Positions 44,774 to 54,470 of a stretch of DNA of 64,000 nucleotides are shown one piece after another; positions within the stretch are counted from its first letter, which is position 1, and the number at the start of each line of letters is the position of its first letter. The translations under genes and the position numbers were made by a program. Under the pieces are notes generated by a model. It ran no database searches, was not told the DNA's origin, and saw only the letters and a program-made list of their open reading frames with translations. The stretch covers positions 1 through 64,000 of the forward strand of contig CAZGEG010000001.1 in the NCBI GenBank assembly GCA_964524835.1, read 5' to 3'. This DNA is from JACRCG01 sp964524835 (lineage in GTDB: Bacteria; Desulfobacterota; Desulfuromonadia; Geobacterales; Pseudopelobacteraceae).

Positions 44774-45663
44774 GCGGTCAGCCTCACTTCCGCCTCCATT
44801 TGAGAGTTTGCATAATCATCTAACATATCTAAAACCTGTTCGTCCAAGTTAGTATCGAATTTCCTGGCAAACAGTTTATTTGAAGACAAAAGAAGATTGA
44901 AATCAACTCTTGATAAGACTTTCGGATTACTTTCCCCCTCTGACCAGTCTATGTAACGTAAATTATTATTACATATTCTAGTGATATATTCTGAATTCAT
45001 AATTATTGTCTGGAAAAATATTTCATCGGGACATAAAGTAAGTCTGAAAAAATCAACAAATTTTCTTTCTTTATCGACAAAATCCAAAATGTATCGAGCA
45101 CAGTCAGAACTGATAGTCCACCAAGATGAACCTCCGAACGCATTATACCCTTTTGGGATTTTTCTTTTAGGCAATAAGACCGATAAAACATTTTGAATTA
45201 ACGAACAAACAGGAGTGTTGTTGATTATATCATGTAGCCAGTACCTTTCGAACCTTGTCATGGCTCCTTCCCATCCATTTGGTGAAAGTTCACAGTATTC
45301 AATAAATTCATAACCTCTGTTGCTAGATAGGAATTCCAATATAAAAGCATTGTGCTTAATAGGATAATCCTGGCCGCTGATAAAATTAATATAATCAAAG
45401 CTTTTGCCAGACCCAATAATAGTTTGTAATCCATTGATAGTAGCTTCGACTTGACTAAATCCACCCCATTTCATGCCAACTCTATCGGAAACAAACATAG
45501 TATTATATTTTTCTAAACATTCACTTAGTTTCGCAAAACCTGATGCGTCAACTTTTTTATCAATGTGGATGAAAAAACAGACATCCTTAGTATTTAGCGT
45601 AGCAACAAGCCGCTCAAGCTGTTTGAAATTTTTATGTGCATTGATAAGGTAGGCTATCCTCAT
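44770..45663 (-). CDS. GT14-like beta-1,6-N-acetylglucosaminyltransferase
   Basis: The protein has 297 residues. MRIAYLINAHKNFKQLERLV, IHIDKKVDASGF, and FISGQDYPIKHNAFILEFL match the core-2/I-branching (GT14) family, whose members make branch points or xylosyl links. SSWWTISSDCARYILDF and LCPDEIFFQTIIMNS continue the pattern. The gene is notably AT-rich beside GC-richer neighbours, which suggests separate acquisition. It overlaps the GT11 gene (ATGA). GAGAGG precedes the ATG. Confidence 0.85.
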   Translation of the reverse strand: MRIAYLINAHKNFKQLERLVATLNTKDVCFFIHIDKKVDASGFAKLSECLEKYNTMFVSDRVGMKWGGFSQVEATINGLQTIIGSGKSFDYINFISGQDYPIKHNAFILEFLSSNRGYEFIEYCELSPNGWEGAMTRFERYWLHDIINNTPVCSLIQNVLSVLLPKRKIPKGYNAFGGSSWWTISSDCARYILDFVDKERKFVDFFRLTLCPDEIFFQTIIMNSEYITRICNNNLRYIDWSEGESNPKVLSRVDFNLLLSSNKLFARKFDTNLDEQVLDMLDDYANSQMEAEVRLTA

Positions 45664-45707
45664 TTTATACCTCTCAGAACGTTACGCCACCTTAGCTGTT
45701 CTCTGAT

Positions 45708-46961
45708 TCAAGCAGTACGTTCCAGCAGACACCTGTAAAGAGCCTCATATTCGTCAGAGATTTTTTCCCAGGTGAATCGTTCCTGCCAGGAACTAAATCC
45801 TGTCTGAGCCATTATTTTTCGCCTTGAACCATCCCGTGAAAGAGATTCAAGAAGCAAAGCTGATTTAGATATTTCGGCATGAACCACACAGAAATCCTCA
45901 GCGCGCCCCAGTACAATTTTTACCTTTTCTAAAAACCGCTCTATTAACGAACCATGTCGAGGCCAGAAATTTGATGGGGCCGTAGGAAGCAGCACACCGG
46001 CTCCACCCGACCATTCAATAATTTCTGCGCTATTACCGGCATCAGTCGCAAGAAAAGGAGTGAGCGAGGCCATGCATTCAAATAGGACGATAGGGGAACA
46101 TTCAATATTGGAGGGAAACAAAAACAGCTCAGCTGCATGGAATGCTGAAACCGTTTCTGGGCGGGTAAGCGTAGTAACAATTATTCGCTTACCGGCGTCA
46201 AGGAACCGGGCAGATGCATTTAACTGGCCTGCCTGTTCCCTGCAGAGTGAACCGCAGCCGTCCGGAGGCTCATTACCTACGATCAGCAGTGTTGCATCAC
46301 GAATATCGGCTTGACTGAATATTTCAATAGTCTCTTCATGACCCTTAAGACCAGTATGGGAGCCCACATGAAGGACAAGGAAATGGTTCGGAAGAATACC
46401 CAGTTGCGAACGAATATCTGTCACCGGTCCAAGAAACTCATCGGCAGAAGCACCATTTGGAATCAGAACAATCTTCTCAATACCATGTTTGCGGGCAAGG
46501 CATATATCACGGTAGCAATCTGACAGAAAGACATTCATGTCGTATTGGTGCATTAACTCCGGTAACTGCCTGAAATATTCCCTGTACTTTCGGGAATATA
46601 GCCCTGAAAAGCCGGTCGGAACGAACACCTTGCGGCCGGCAACACGCGGCAGCAACGGCAGGGCAATGTCAGTTGCCCACTGCTGGGCCGCAAAATTTAC
46701 GACAATGTCAAAACGCGAATCAAGCAGAAAGCGTTCGTACCCGGCAACATCCCCTTTTAGCCCATAAACTGAGTTTCCGCTTACCTCAAATGACACGACG
46801 TTTACGCCGTTCACCCAAGACTCAGTCCTGGCGGGATGATACCCCGTGGCTACGGTTATCGAGTGGCCCAGTGCTGCCAGGCGCTCGGATAGCTGACGGA
46901 CCACTTCGGCCATGCCACCCTCTGCAGGCGGGTAACTCTGTACAGTATGAAGAATATTCAT
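45708..46961 (-). CDS. Glycosyltransferase family 4
   Basis: The protein has 417 residues, GT-B fold. SYPPAEGGMAEVVRQLSERLAALGH opens it, with the glycine-rich GGMAEVV loop. LIPNGASADEF and LFPSNIECSPIVLFECMAS (E-x7-E type) form the C-terminal nucleotide-sugar site. It is intact, with about 8 nt to the GT2 gene upstream. The sugar is unknown. Confidence 0.84.
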   Translation of the reverse strand: MNILHTVQSYPPAEGGMAEVVRQLSERLAALGHSITVATGYHPARTESWVNGVNVVSFEVSGNSVYGLKGDVAGYERFLLDSRFDIVVNFAAQQWATDIALPLLPRVAGRKVFVPTGFSGLYSRKYREYFRQLPELMHQYDMNVFLSDCYRDICLARKHGIEKIVLIPNGASADEFLGPVTDIRSQLGILPNHFLVLHVGSHTGLKGHEETIEIFSQADIRDATLLIVGNEPPDGCGSLCREQAGQLNASARFLDAGKRIIVTTLTRPETVSAFHAAELFLFPSNIECSPIVLFECMASLTPFLATDAGNSAEIIEWSGGAGVLLPTAPSNFWPRHGSLIERFLEKVKIVLGRAEDFCVVHAEISKSALLLESLSRDGSRRKIMAQTGFSSWQERFTWEKISDEYEALYRCLLERTA

Positions 46962-46968
46962 GGCTGAA

Positions 46969-47799
46969 TTATGTACTACTTCCCTTCCGGATCAACTGAC
47001 TTGCCCGCCGAAAAAGCTGATGCACCAGGCCAACATTCGTACTACCTATATTTTCCAGCCTCTCCAGAGCAAACCCACGGAGTTCAGGATATTGACGGGC
47101 TCCAGCCCAAGAACAGAAATCAGTCAGCACAGCCCGATATTGCGCGGCTGCATCGCCAGATTCCTTCCGGATGCTTTGAGACGGATCATCATAGTAATAC
47201 AATTGGGGACTTCCGACCACGCCAAAATCGGAAGAGACAGCCACGCGAAGCCAAAGCGCGTAATCCTCGCCAACCACAAGTTCACGAGACTTAGAAAATC
47301 CGCCGGCATTTCTTATCAAATCTGTTTTTACCAGAACGGAACTGCAGATGACCCGATTGACCGTCAGCAAATCAGCAAAAGTCAATCTCTCCTCGGTAAA
47401 GCCAATTAACGGCATTGGGGGAGTGTTCTGCCCGGGGAGCAAACGAAATGCGTCGCAACAGACTGCATCACATGACAGTTGTTCGGCTCGAGTAAACTGC
47501 TGTGACAATTTGTCAGGCAGCCACCGATCATCGCTATCCAGGAATGCCAGCCACACTCCACTAGCAAGAGCAATACCACGGTTGCGAGGAACCGCCGGAA
47601 GCCCGCTATGCTCTCCCGACACCCAGATAACCCGTGGATCATTTATCGAACTGGCGACCTGTTCCGAGTCATCTGTCGAACCATCATCACACACCAGAAT
47701 CTCCAACGGCGGAAAGGTCTGGGAAAGTGCGCTTCGAATTGCCTGTTCAAGCAATGCCGATCGGTTCCATGTAGGTATGACAACCGATACAGTTGTCAC
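46969..47799 (-). CDS. Glycosyltransferase family 2
   Basis: The protein has 276 residues, GT-A fold. VSVVIPTWNRSALLEQAIRSAL, VCDDGSTDDSEQVA and the donor motif FLDSDDRWLPDKL (DSDD) are intact. It begins with GTG overlapping the methyltransferase stop (GTGA). The C-terminal 60 residues are helical. Specificity is unknown. Confidence 0.84.
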   Translation of the reverse strand: MTTVSVVIPTWNRSALLEQAIRSALSQTFPPLEILVCDDGSTDDSEQVASSINDPRVIWVSGEHSGLPAVPRNRGIALASGVWLAFLDSDDRWLPDKLSQQFTRAEQLSCDAVCCDAFRLLPGQNTPPMPLIGFTEERLTFADLLTVNRVICSSVLVKTDLIRNAGGFSKSRELVVGEDYALWLRVAVSSDFGVVGSPQLYYYDDPSQSIRKESGDAAAQYRAVLTDFCSWAGARQYPELRGFALERLENIGSTNVGLVHQLFRRASQLIRKGSST

Positions 47800-48443
47800 T
47801 GCGCCCAGCCCTTTGCGAGCTGCCCGGCAAACGAATCAATCCAGACCGCATGTATCCGCATCTCCTGATCGCTGAAATCAACCAGAAAGTTCCGTAGGTA
47901 TTTGTCGGCGCGGCTGACAAACAATTCCTTCGTCACGGAACCTTCCGCCCGAGAGGCAATAACCTCAACATTACAGGTTCCGCACCAGGCATTTCTGTTG
48001 ATCTTGAATATATTAAAGCCAAATGACGACAACATTTCCTTCAGTATCCCCAGCGTGTAGCCTTCGCAATGAACAGCCCAAGTTGCCTCGTGTGACCCGA
48101 ATAGGTGGCGTTCCGCAACAGCGCGCTTTTTGAATGAACTGAAAGGATTCAGCATGATTCTAGCGGTTCGGGAGAAATCAGGTACTTCGATATGAAGGAC
48201 AGCGCCGGGCTTGAGCCATGAATACCAGCAGGCCAGCAACCCACACGCAACAGGGCGAGGAAAATGCTCAAACACATGATGCAGGCGTACCTCATCCAAA
48301 CTTTCAGCGGGATAGCTTAGTGTGATGATGTCAGCACTAAGGTCGGCAACACTGTTTGTCTGAGCAGTGTGTGAAGAAAGGGGGAAATCAATATTTACGT
48401 ACCCCTTAAGGTACCGTTGGCCGCAGCCGAGGTGAAGCTTCAT
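47796..48443 (-). CDS. SAM-dependent methyltransferase
   Basis: The protein has 215 residues. LHLGCGQRYLKGYVNID is motif I, LHHVFEHFPRP is the post-motif, and VLHIEVPDFS is motif III, as in the predicted methyltransferases common in polysaccharide clusters. It is coupled to the GT2 gene downstream (GTGA). About 220 bp of AT-rich sequence without a gene separates it from the next gene upstream, so an internal promoter is possible. Confidence 0.78.
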   Translation of the reverse strand: MKLHLGCGQRYLKGYVNIDFPLSSHTAQTNSVADLSADIITLSYPAESLDEVRLHHVFEHFPRPVACGLLACWYSWLKPGAVLHIEVPDFSRTARIMLNPFSSFKKRAVAERHLFGSHEATWAVHCEGYTLGILKEMLSSFGFNIFKINRNAWCGTCNVEVIASRAEGSVTKELFVSRADKYLRNFLVDFSDQEMRIHAVWIDSFAGQLAKGWAQ

Positions 48444-48665
48444 TATTCTGCCATCCTGCTTTTGTAATCGAAATCAAACTATTGCGACAGTCAATGGTAC
48501 TACAGTCAAGTAAACGTTATTGCCTAATGTATTTGGATTGCAATTATTCTAATAGAATTCTCCATATTAAATAGTAAGCAACCTGGAACTTTGGCCGGGA
48601 AGGGTTATACCTCCTTGCTGAAAATTTTCCAACGGCATCAGATTAAACTGTATACCCCTCAGCTT

Positions 48666-49781
48666 TCAAACTTCCATCATTTTTTCATAAACTATATCCA
48701 TATATGCATCAAAATCATATTTTCTTTTTGCCAAATAATAGGCTGCATCGATATACTCACCCCGCTTCGCACTGTATGTCTCAATAACAGATCGAAGTTT
48801 GTCAGCGTCCGACGGTACCATGTATATGAATGGCGGTCTGCGAGTTTCAATTGAATCAATATTTGTGATTACTGCCATACCACTCCACAGATAGTTTGCG
48901 ATTTTACCCGATGACAGGATCAAGTTTTCAAAATTAGTTGATCCATGAATATTTTTATAAAAAACAATACCGATATCATGATTAGATAACATTTCAATAT
49001 ACTGAGCATTGTCATAATATCCTGTATCTATATCAACATTTGGCAGACCTGAAATAATCGTTTTCAAATCATCAAGATAGTACTCCGTCCCCATTGCATG
49101 CCCATGAAACGTAAGCGACACATCCATTAAAGCTGAAGACTCTTTGAAAGCTGTGGCAAATTCGTTAAGGCAGGCCCAATCGGCAAGATATCCTGAATAA
49201 ATTATTCTGGGTTTATCAGTTGCATGTTTTCTCTTTAGACTGGTCGGACGTGATGACACCGGAAGATAGACAAATGTAAGGGATAAACCGAGAGACTTGA
49301 TTAGATCTTCAGCACGCTCACTGCTCTGTATTATTCTGAGAGAACAACAGCCTAGCAACCGTCTGGACAACTCCACTGGGTAGCGTCTGATATAGTCAGC
49401 ACTTTCAAGCGAGACATACACAACCCTGGACAGGTCCGCCCCCATTTCATCTACGAGTGCAAGGGCAGCAAAGTCCGCTACAATTATTCTTTCGTAGCCT
49501 CTAAGACGTCTCCTGACATACCATTTATATAGCTTTCTACGAGTTGGCTCGGATAATTTTCTTACAAACGGACTCATGAAACCACACGACAGGACTTCGA
49601 TTATATTTGCACCCGGCATTTTGAAATGCCGTTCTCTGTACAACTGGTCCAGATAAACATCAACCTCTACGCCTTCCTTATCGAAGAGGTATGAGCAAAT
49701 ATTTTTGAGCGTTGGCGAGACTTCAAAGGCGTACTCGTAACAGATCATTGCCGTTTTTCGCAAGGTTGTCACGCTAGCCAC
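48666..49781 (-). CDS. Glycosyltransferase, probably GT-B fold (GT4-like)
   Basis: The protein has 371 residues. The N-terminus is AMICYEYAFEVSPTLKNICSYLF and the C-terminal half starts KPRIIYSGYLADWACLNEFATAF, typical of the second Rossmann domain of GT4 enzymes. The E-x7-E region is weak (NIHGSTNFENLILSSGKIANYLWSG), so the family call is tentative. The start is GTG preceded by GGAGGGGGG. An ATG 33 nt further in is possible. AT-rich. Confidence 0.65.
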   Translation of the reverse strand: MASVTTLRKTAMICYEYAFEVSPTLKNICSYLFDKEGVEVDVYLDQLYRERHFKMPGANIIEVLSCGFMSPFVRKLSEPTRRKLYKWYVRRRLRGYERIIVADFAALALVDEMGADLSRVVYVSLESADYIRRYPVELSRRLLGCCSLRIIQSSERAEDLIKSLGLSLTFVYLPVSSRPTSLKRKHATDKPRIIYSGYLADWACLNEFATAFKESSALMDVSLTFHGHAMGTEYYLDDLKTIISGLPNVDIDTGYYDNAQYIEMLSNHDIGIVFYKNIHGSTNFENLILSSGKIANYLWSGMAVITNIDSIETRRPPFIYMVPSDADKLRSVIETYSAKRGEYIDAAYYLAKRKYDFDAYMDIVYEKMMEV

Positions 49782-49885
49782 GCCCCCCTCCGCAACAGGC
49801 TCCCCAGGTATCCATCTCTGCTTCCTTCTCGTAAGCCATTCCTGAGTGAATTAACCACTTCACTGAACCAGATTTTGCATAATAT

Positions 49886-50779
49886 TCATTTACAGATCTC
49901 CAGTATAAAATGGCAGTAAATGCCATCTCCCAGTTCAACCTTGTTTCTCAACGCCAATAACGTATAGTTCATTCCTTCCGAAACTATTGTATCCAACACA
50001 CGGCTTTTGAGCATGGCGGCGTTATATTTCCGTGACGAAGGAACGCCCTTGCAATCGAGGCGTACGTATTCTTTAGCTTCAGAATCACTGTATCCTTTGC
50101 CAAAATACTCGGATGTGGAGTATGCACAATAGTGAGTGTGCATGTACAGGGGAAGTATGACTACTTTTCCTCCAGGAACAAGAATGCGGGCGGCTTCGGT
50201 GATAAATAGCACATCATCATTTTCAACAAACATTTCGTAAGCACAATGTAGCGATGCCCCTTTTACTGAGGAATCGGCAAAATTTGTCGCAGTTGCGTTT
50301 TCGAACCGGTAATAGGATAGGTTTCTATAAGCCTCGCCAACTTCACCTAGATCAATAGAGTAAGACTCTATCCCGTTTCGCACTCTTAACGCGTGCGCCC
50401 AAGGAGAACACGCGGCCGCCACATCAACATAGACGTCGCTTGTTCCGTAGTTGGATAGCCCCAACCTCTCTGATGCAATCCAATGTTCAAGCAGCTTTTC
50501 ATCCCACACTGTGTTTTGCCTGCCGCCAATATATTCACTCGGAAAATAATTCTCGGCCTGAAAAGCTCTGAACGCCTCGGCTGAAGGTGAATAATCTGAA
50601 ATAATAATTCCGAGGGCACGCAAATCGCGCTCGATTTGATCAAGTTCATCGGGAGTGGGATTATTGTACCTCGGCGCATTCCTTACTCGCCACTCATACC
50701 ACCCGTTCACGCAATTTGACAGGATTCTCCTTGCGCATCCCACAGCTCTGCAGCATTGAATTTTATGCACTATATTCAT
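49886..50779 (-). CDS. SAM-dependent methyltransferase-like protein
   Basis: The protein has 297 residues. A Rossmann-type start is visible as DVYVDVAAACSPWAHALR, with Ala-rich sequence where GxGxG is expected. The acidic residue SIDLGEVG follows, then ASLHCAYEMFVENDDVLFITEAARILVPGGKVVILPL (Methyltransf_11 pattern). The altered glycine motif makes SAM binding less certain. The role would be methylation of a sugar or lipid carrier intermediate. Confidence 0.65.
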   Translation of the reverse strand: MNIVHKIQCCRAVGCARRILSNCVNGWYEWRVRNAPRYNNPTPDELDQIERDLRALGIIISDYSPSAEAFRAFQAENYFPSEYIGGRQNTVWDEKLLEHWIASERLGLSNYGTSDVYVDVAAACSPWAHALRVRNGIESYSIDLGEVGEAYRNLSYYRFENATATNFADSSVKGASLHCAYEMFVENDDVLFITEAARILVPGGKVVILPLYMHTHYCAYSTSEYFGKGYSDSEAKEYVRLDCKGVPSSRKYNAAMLKSRVLDTIVSEGMNYTLLALRNKVELGDGIYCHFILEICK

Positions 50780-50827
50780 GTCATCTCTTAACTTATCGTT
50801 ATGTAGATAATTTCTAGCATTCTCATC

Positions 50828-51898
50828 TCACTCCTCGCTGCCCAGGAATGGAAGCCGACAATCAAAATAATCCGGCTTCAGTACCCATGTCAGTAATTCG
50901 GATGATTCTCTGACTTGCATTTGGTGATAGGCATAACCAGCTCGATAAGCCTCAGCAAGATTCCGTTGCAAATCAGCTTCCTCGCGTTCAAGAGATCCTT
51001 TTCTAATTACATGAAGTGACAGGCACTTGCTAATTTGAGTAACAACCGCAAAAATTCCGGAAAGAGATCTGCTGATTAACAGCTGAGTGAAATTTTGAAT
51101 GCAGGTTGACTTTTCTTGTTGTAGGTCAATATCTTTGGTATTCCGGATTGCAGTATATGAATCTGAAATCCCTTGATTGTATGACCTGCGGCAGAAATAC
51201 TCGATTGTCATCCGGGATGCAGGTACCCAGTGATAAACCGAAGCTAGTGGATTGTATAGCGCCTTATAGCCCTTGTTCTGGATGTATTTCGATACACAAG
51301 TCTCACCGTCTCCCCGAAAACGGATCAAGTCCTGCGGCATTGAGTCGGGGTGGAATCCACCGGCCTCAAGAAGTACCGAACGCCTTACCGCAAAGTTACA
51401 GCCGAAAATTTGATCGGGATTGACGAGTTTGGAATAGTCGCCAAGACCTATCAAGCTTAGATAACCCAGAACACGTTCACCTGCCGCATTTGTCAGCCAC
51501 ATTTCTTTCAGCCAGTCGGGTGGTTCGGCCTCAAACTTGGGCATGCATTTGCCGCCCACCACGACTACCTCTTCATCTTCAAAGGAATCCTGTATGGCTT
51601 GCAGCCATGTCGGGAATGCTTCAATATCGTCGTCCGCGTAAACAAGAATATTTGACACTGCTTCAATTAAACCCTTATGACGTCCTGCATGAAGGCCTGG
51701 CTGGCGTTCCAGAAAATAGCGGATATTCATTAATCTTGGTTTGAATGAATTTACTACATCAGAAGTATTATCCGTGGAGCCATTATCAACTACAATTACT
51801 TCAAAATGTTCGTGTGAAAGCGTTTGGGTAAGGAGTGATTTGAGGGCTCTTTCTAGCAATATAGCACGATTGCGAGTAGGTATAATGACACTTAACAT
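50828..51898 (-). CDS. Glycosyltransferase family 2
   Basis: The protein has 356 residues, GT-A fold. LSVIIPTRNRAILLERALKSLL opens it. VDNGSTDNTSDVV, YADDDIEAFPTWL (DDD donor site) and a conserved FGCNFAVRRSVLLEAGGF follow. The C-terminal region has a hydrophobic helix near 280-300 that may touch the membrane. The ATG begins immediately after the stop of the upstream methyltransferase gene, so the two are cotranslated. Confidence 0.84.
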   Translation of the reverse strand: MLSVIIPTRNRAILLERALKSLLTQTLSHEHFEVIVVDNGSTDNTSDVVNSFKPRLMNIRYFLERQPGLHAGRHKGLIEAVSNILVYADDDIEAFPTWLQAIQDSFEDEEVVVVGGKCMPKFEAEPPDWLKEMWLTNAAGERVLGYLSLIGLGDYSKLVNPDQIFGCNFAVRRSVLLEAGGFHPDSMPQDLIRFRGDGETCVSKYIQNKGYKALYNPLASVYHWVPASRMTIEYFCRRSYNQGISDSYTAIRNTKDIDLQQEKSTCIQNFTQLLISRSLSGIFAVVTQISKCLSLHVIRKGSLEREEADLQRNLAEAYRAGYAYHQMQVRESSELLTWVLKPDYFDCRLPFLGSEE

Positions 51899-52705
51899 TT
51901 ATTTTGCCACAGCTTTAACAAAAATACGCTGACAATCCTTTTCGGACGTACAGAAAAATAGATTTTTTTTATACCAGCAATAAATTTTAGAAAGCAGGCG
52001 GGGATTATTGAGTATAAACAATCTATTGTTCAATATATTCAACATAATTCCGCGAAGCCAGGTAATCCTCTCAAAAGGGACAACTTCAATTATTTCAAAA
52101 TAAGGCCTCAGATAATCGCTGACTTTATCAACTGAAAAATGCTGGAAATGTTTATACTCAAGCGGCGTGTTCTCATGAGGAACAGTGAGATACAAAATGC
52201 CATCTTTCTTTAGCAGTGCATGCACCGATTCCATAAAATTACCGGCATTCTTTATCGGTATGTGTTCAAATACTTCCATCAGCACAGCAACATCAAATGT
52301 TCCAAGGTTATGTTTCTGTGTAATATCAAGCGACTGGAATGTAATATTATCAATGTCCGGATTCATCGCCGAAGCGAGGGCAATAGCCCGCCGGGAATAG
52401 TCGATACCGACAACAGTGGAGGATTGATAAACAAGCGATAATTCTCGACTGAATCTCCCGTCACCACATCCAATATCTACAATTCGAGTGCCTTGTCCGG
52501 CATCTATTTTTTGCAGAACATATTCGATTGTAGAGGAGTAGTTTATTGACCAGGTGTCCAGAAAATAATGTTTGAATTGGTTATTTCCAAACTGAACAAT
52601 ATAGTGGTAAGGGAATTGGTATTCAGCTTCCTGGCTAAATTGTTCAATAGTAAATTCGTTTCCCTCTGCTGAGGCGATGTTTTGAAATTCATTTTTAAGT
52701 TTCAT
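51899..52705 (-). CDS. SAM-dependent methyltransferase
   Basis: A class I methyltransferase of 268 residues. RIVDIGCGDGRFSREL is motif I, VVGIDYSRRAIALA is motif II, FDVAVLMEVFEHIPIKN is the acidic post-I loop, and LKKDGILYLTVPHENTPLEYKHFQHFS resembles the UbiG/Methyltransf_23 group. AT-rich. It abuts the downstream GT2 gene with no gap. Confidence 0.82.
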   Translation of the reverse strand: MKLKNEFQNIASAEGNEFTIEQFSQEAEYQFPYHYIVQFGNNQFKHYFLDTWSINYSSTIEYVLQKIDAGQGTRIVDIGCGDGRFSRELSLVYQSSTVVGIDYSRRAIALASAMNPDIDNITFQSLDITQKHNLGTFDVAVLMEVFEHIPIKNAGNFMESVHALLKKDGILYLTVPHENTPLEYKHFQHFSVDKVSDYLRPYFEIIEVVPFERITWLRGIMLNILNNRLFILNNPRLLSKIYCWYKKNLFFCTSEKDCQRIFVKAVAK

Positions 52706-52756
52706 TGTTTTTATGGGTTTACATCCAGTTTGGGAATAGCATGCCGAAATAACTTC

Positions 52757-52888
52757 TCATCCAAGCTTCCATAAATTCAAGCCTAATGTTTCGATAACTG
52801 GTTTTCCATACCTGGCGTTATTAATAATCCGATACGTGGTCGGAAAAATATCTTGTGATTTATGCCAGTGAAAAGAATCGGAAGCCAA
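52757..52888 (-). pseudogene. Possible gene remnant upstream of the methyltransferase gene
   Basis: A 43-codon frame with TTG start reads SDSFHWHKSQDIFPTTYRII and continues for about 20 residues. A second frame just after it reads EAWMRSYFGMLFPNWM before a stop. The composition looks coding and the frames abut, as if a longer gene has decayed by a frameshift. There is no ribosome binding site and no recognised family. Confidence 0.25.
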
Positions 52889-52905
52889 GCACTAGCGTCA
52901 ATTTC

Positions 52906-54432
52906 TTATCGAATATTGGGAACTTTTTCCGTGGATGGTTTTGCATCAACCCGCCTGCTGACAAAAATAGTCGTAAGAAAATCGTCAATTACTATTCTGA
53001 ATATTTCTTTAATTCCAAGAACATTTAAGGCAACTTTTAAACGGTCGAGTGAAAGGTTCCTGTATCTGGAACGGATTATACTCAGTTTATTTTTTGTTAA
53101 TAATATTTTATTTTTTTTCAAAAGAATATCAGATATTTGTCCACGGGTCAGGCAATCCAGAAACAAAGGAATAGTAGTCACTTGACCTAATTCGGCGTTG
53201 CGAGGGTCATGAAATTCGTCTGCCCAAGAAAATGATGTAGAAAGCGCGCCGCTTGCTTTTGCTATAGACTCTATTTCCGTCCCAGGCAAAATTATACATG
53301 GCTGTAAAGTTGTGCTTATTCCATACTTTTTTTCTATTTTATTGATAAATTTTATTGTTTCCATAGCATCGTCAAAAGTTTCACCAACATGTGAACACAT
53401 AAAGTATGCTGTTGTTTCGATTCCAATATTTTTTGTATGCCTGAATAACAGCTCAACCTGATCGAGTGTTACACCTTTTTGAATTCGTTCCAAAACGGAC
53501 GCTGACCCGGTCTCCACACCAACAACAATGAACCTGCAGCCGGCCTGCTGCATCAGACTGACCAAGTCAAGCGGGACATTAGCCCGTGTTTCACACCACC
53601 ATTGAATTTTTAGTCCTTCATCAATTATCGCCTGGCAGAGATCTTTAGACCGCTGAGGATTTGCAGTGAAAGTTAAATCCAGAAAATTAAATGCAGTGAT
53701 ATCAAATTTTTGAATATAATATTTCAGTTCCTTTATTACATTCTGTGTTGACCTATGCCGATATTTCATTCCTGCTTTGGCGCAGAATACACATTTAAAC
53801 GGACAACCACGGGAAGTCATGAGACTTACTGCCGGGATAATCTCACTACACCCCATTAAGTGCTCAGGATAATCCATTGGTAATTTAAGATTGTAAATAT
53901 CTAAATTGTCTAAATCTTCGAATAGATCCGTGTCCGGGTTCTTTCGAATCACTCCCCTGTTATCTTTATATGTGATTCCTTTTATGTTTTCAAATGGTTC
54001 TGACATTTGCAAAGCATTTAACAGATCAATGATAGTTTTTTCGCCTTCACCACGCACTACAAAATCCACTTCTGGTATGTTCGTAAGTGTATCTACATCG
54101 CAATGCATAAAATGCACTCCACCTACAATTATCTTTTTATCAGGGTGAATTTTTCGTATCGTTTTTATTACAGTTACTGCCTCATGGCGTGTAAATGTAG
54201 TTGCTGTAACACCAAAAACGTCAAAATTTAAGGACGAAATCATTTCTTCAACATTAAAGTTATTTGTTGATGCAAAAGACTGTTCTAAGTCAAATATTTC
54301 GCATTCGTGTAACTGAGTTTTTTTGATTGCTGAAGATAGGTAGAGGAGCGAAAGTGGTCTGCACAAACTCCAATCTTTCGCAGCAGAAGATTTATCATCA
54401 GGTTTTGCAGGTTGAATTAATGCTATTTTCAT
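52906..54432 (-). CDS. B12-binding-domain radical SAM protein
   Basis: The protein has 508 residues. The N-terminal Rossmann domain of the cobalamin-binding type runs about 1-140 (VFGVTATTFTRHEAVTVIKTIRK, IIVGGVHFMHCD). It lacks the DxHxxG lower-ligand motif, as is usual in class B enzymes. The radical SAM barrel follows, with CPFKCVFC near 209 and VGVETGSASVLERIQKG. Class B enzymes do methylations and other rearrangements at unactivated carbons. The gene sits in the glycan cluster just after the wzt gene, so a sugar or lipid substrate is likely. Confidence 0.84.
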   Translation of the reverse strand: MKIALIQPAKPDDKSSAAKDWSLCRPLSLLYLSSAIKKTQLHECEIFDLEQSFASTNNFNVEEMISSLNFDVFGVTATTFTRHEAVTVIKTIRKIHPDKKIIVGGVHFMHCDVDTLTNIPEVDFVVRGEGEKTIIDLLNALQMSEPFENIKGITYKDNRGVIRKNPDTDLFEDLDNLDIYNLKLPMDYPEHLMGCSEIIPAVSLMTSRGCPFKCVFCAKAGMKYRHRSTQNVIKELKYYIQKFDITAFNFLDLTFTANPQRSKDLCQAIIDEGLKIQWWCETRANVPLDLVSLMQQAGCRFIVVGVETGSASVLERIQKGVTLDQVELLFRHTKNIGIETTAYFMCSHVGETFDDAMETIKFINKIEKKYGISTTLQPCIILPGTEIESIAKASGALSTSFSWADEFHDPRNAELGQVTTIPLFLDCLTRGQISDILLKKNKILLTKNKLSIIRSRYRNLSLDRLKVALNVLGIKEIFRIVIDDFLTTIFVSRRVDAKPSTEKVPNIR

Positions 54433-54470
54433 ATATTTATTCCTATTAATACTTCATAGATCATTCGACT

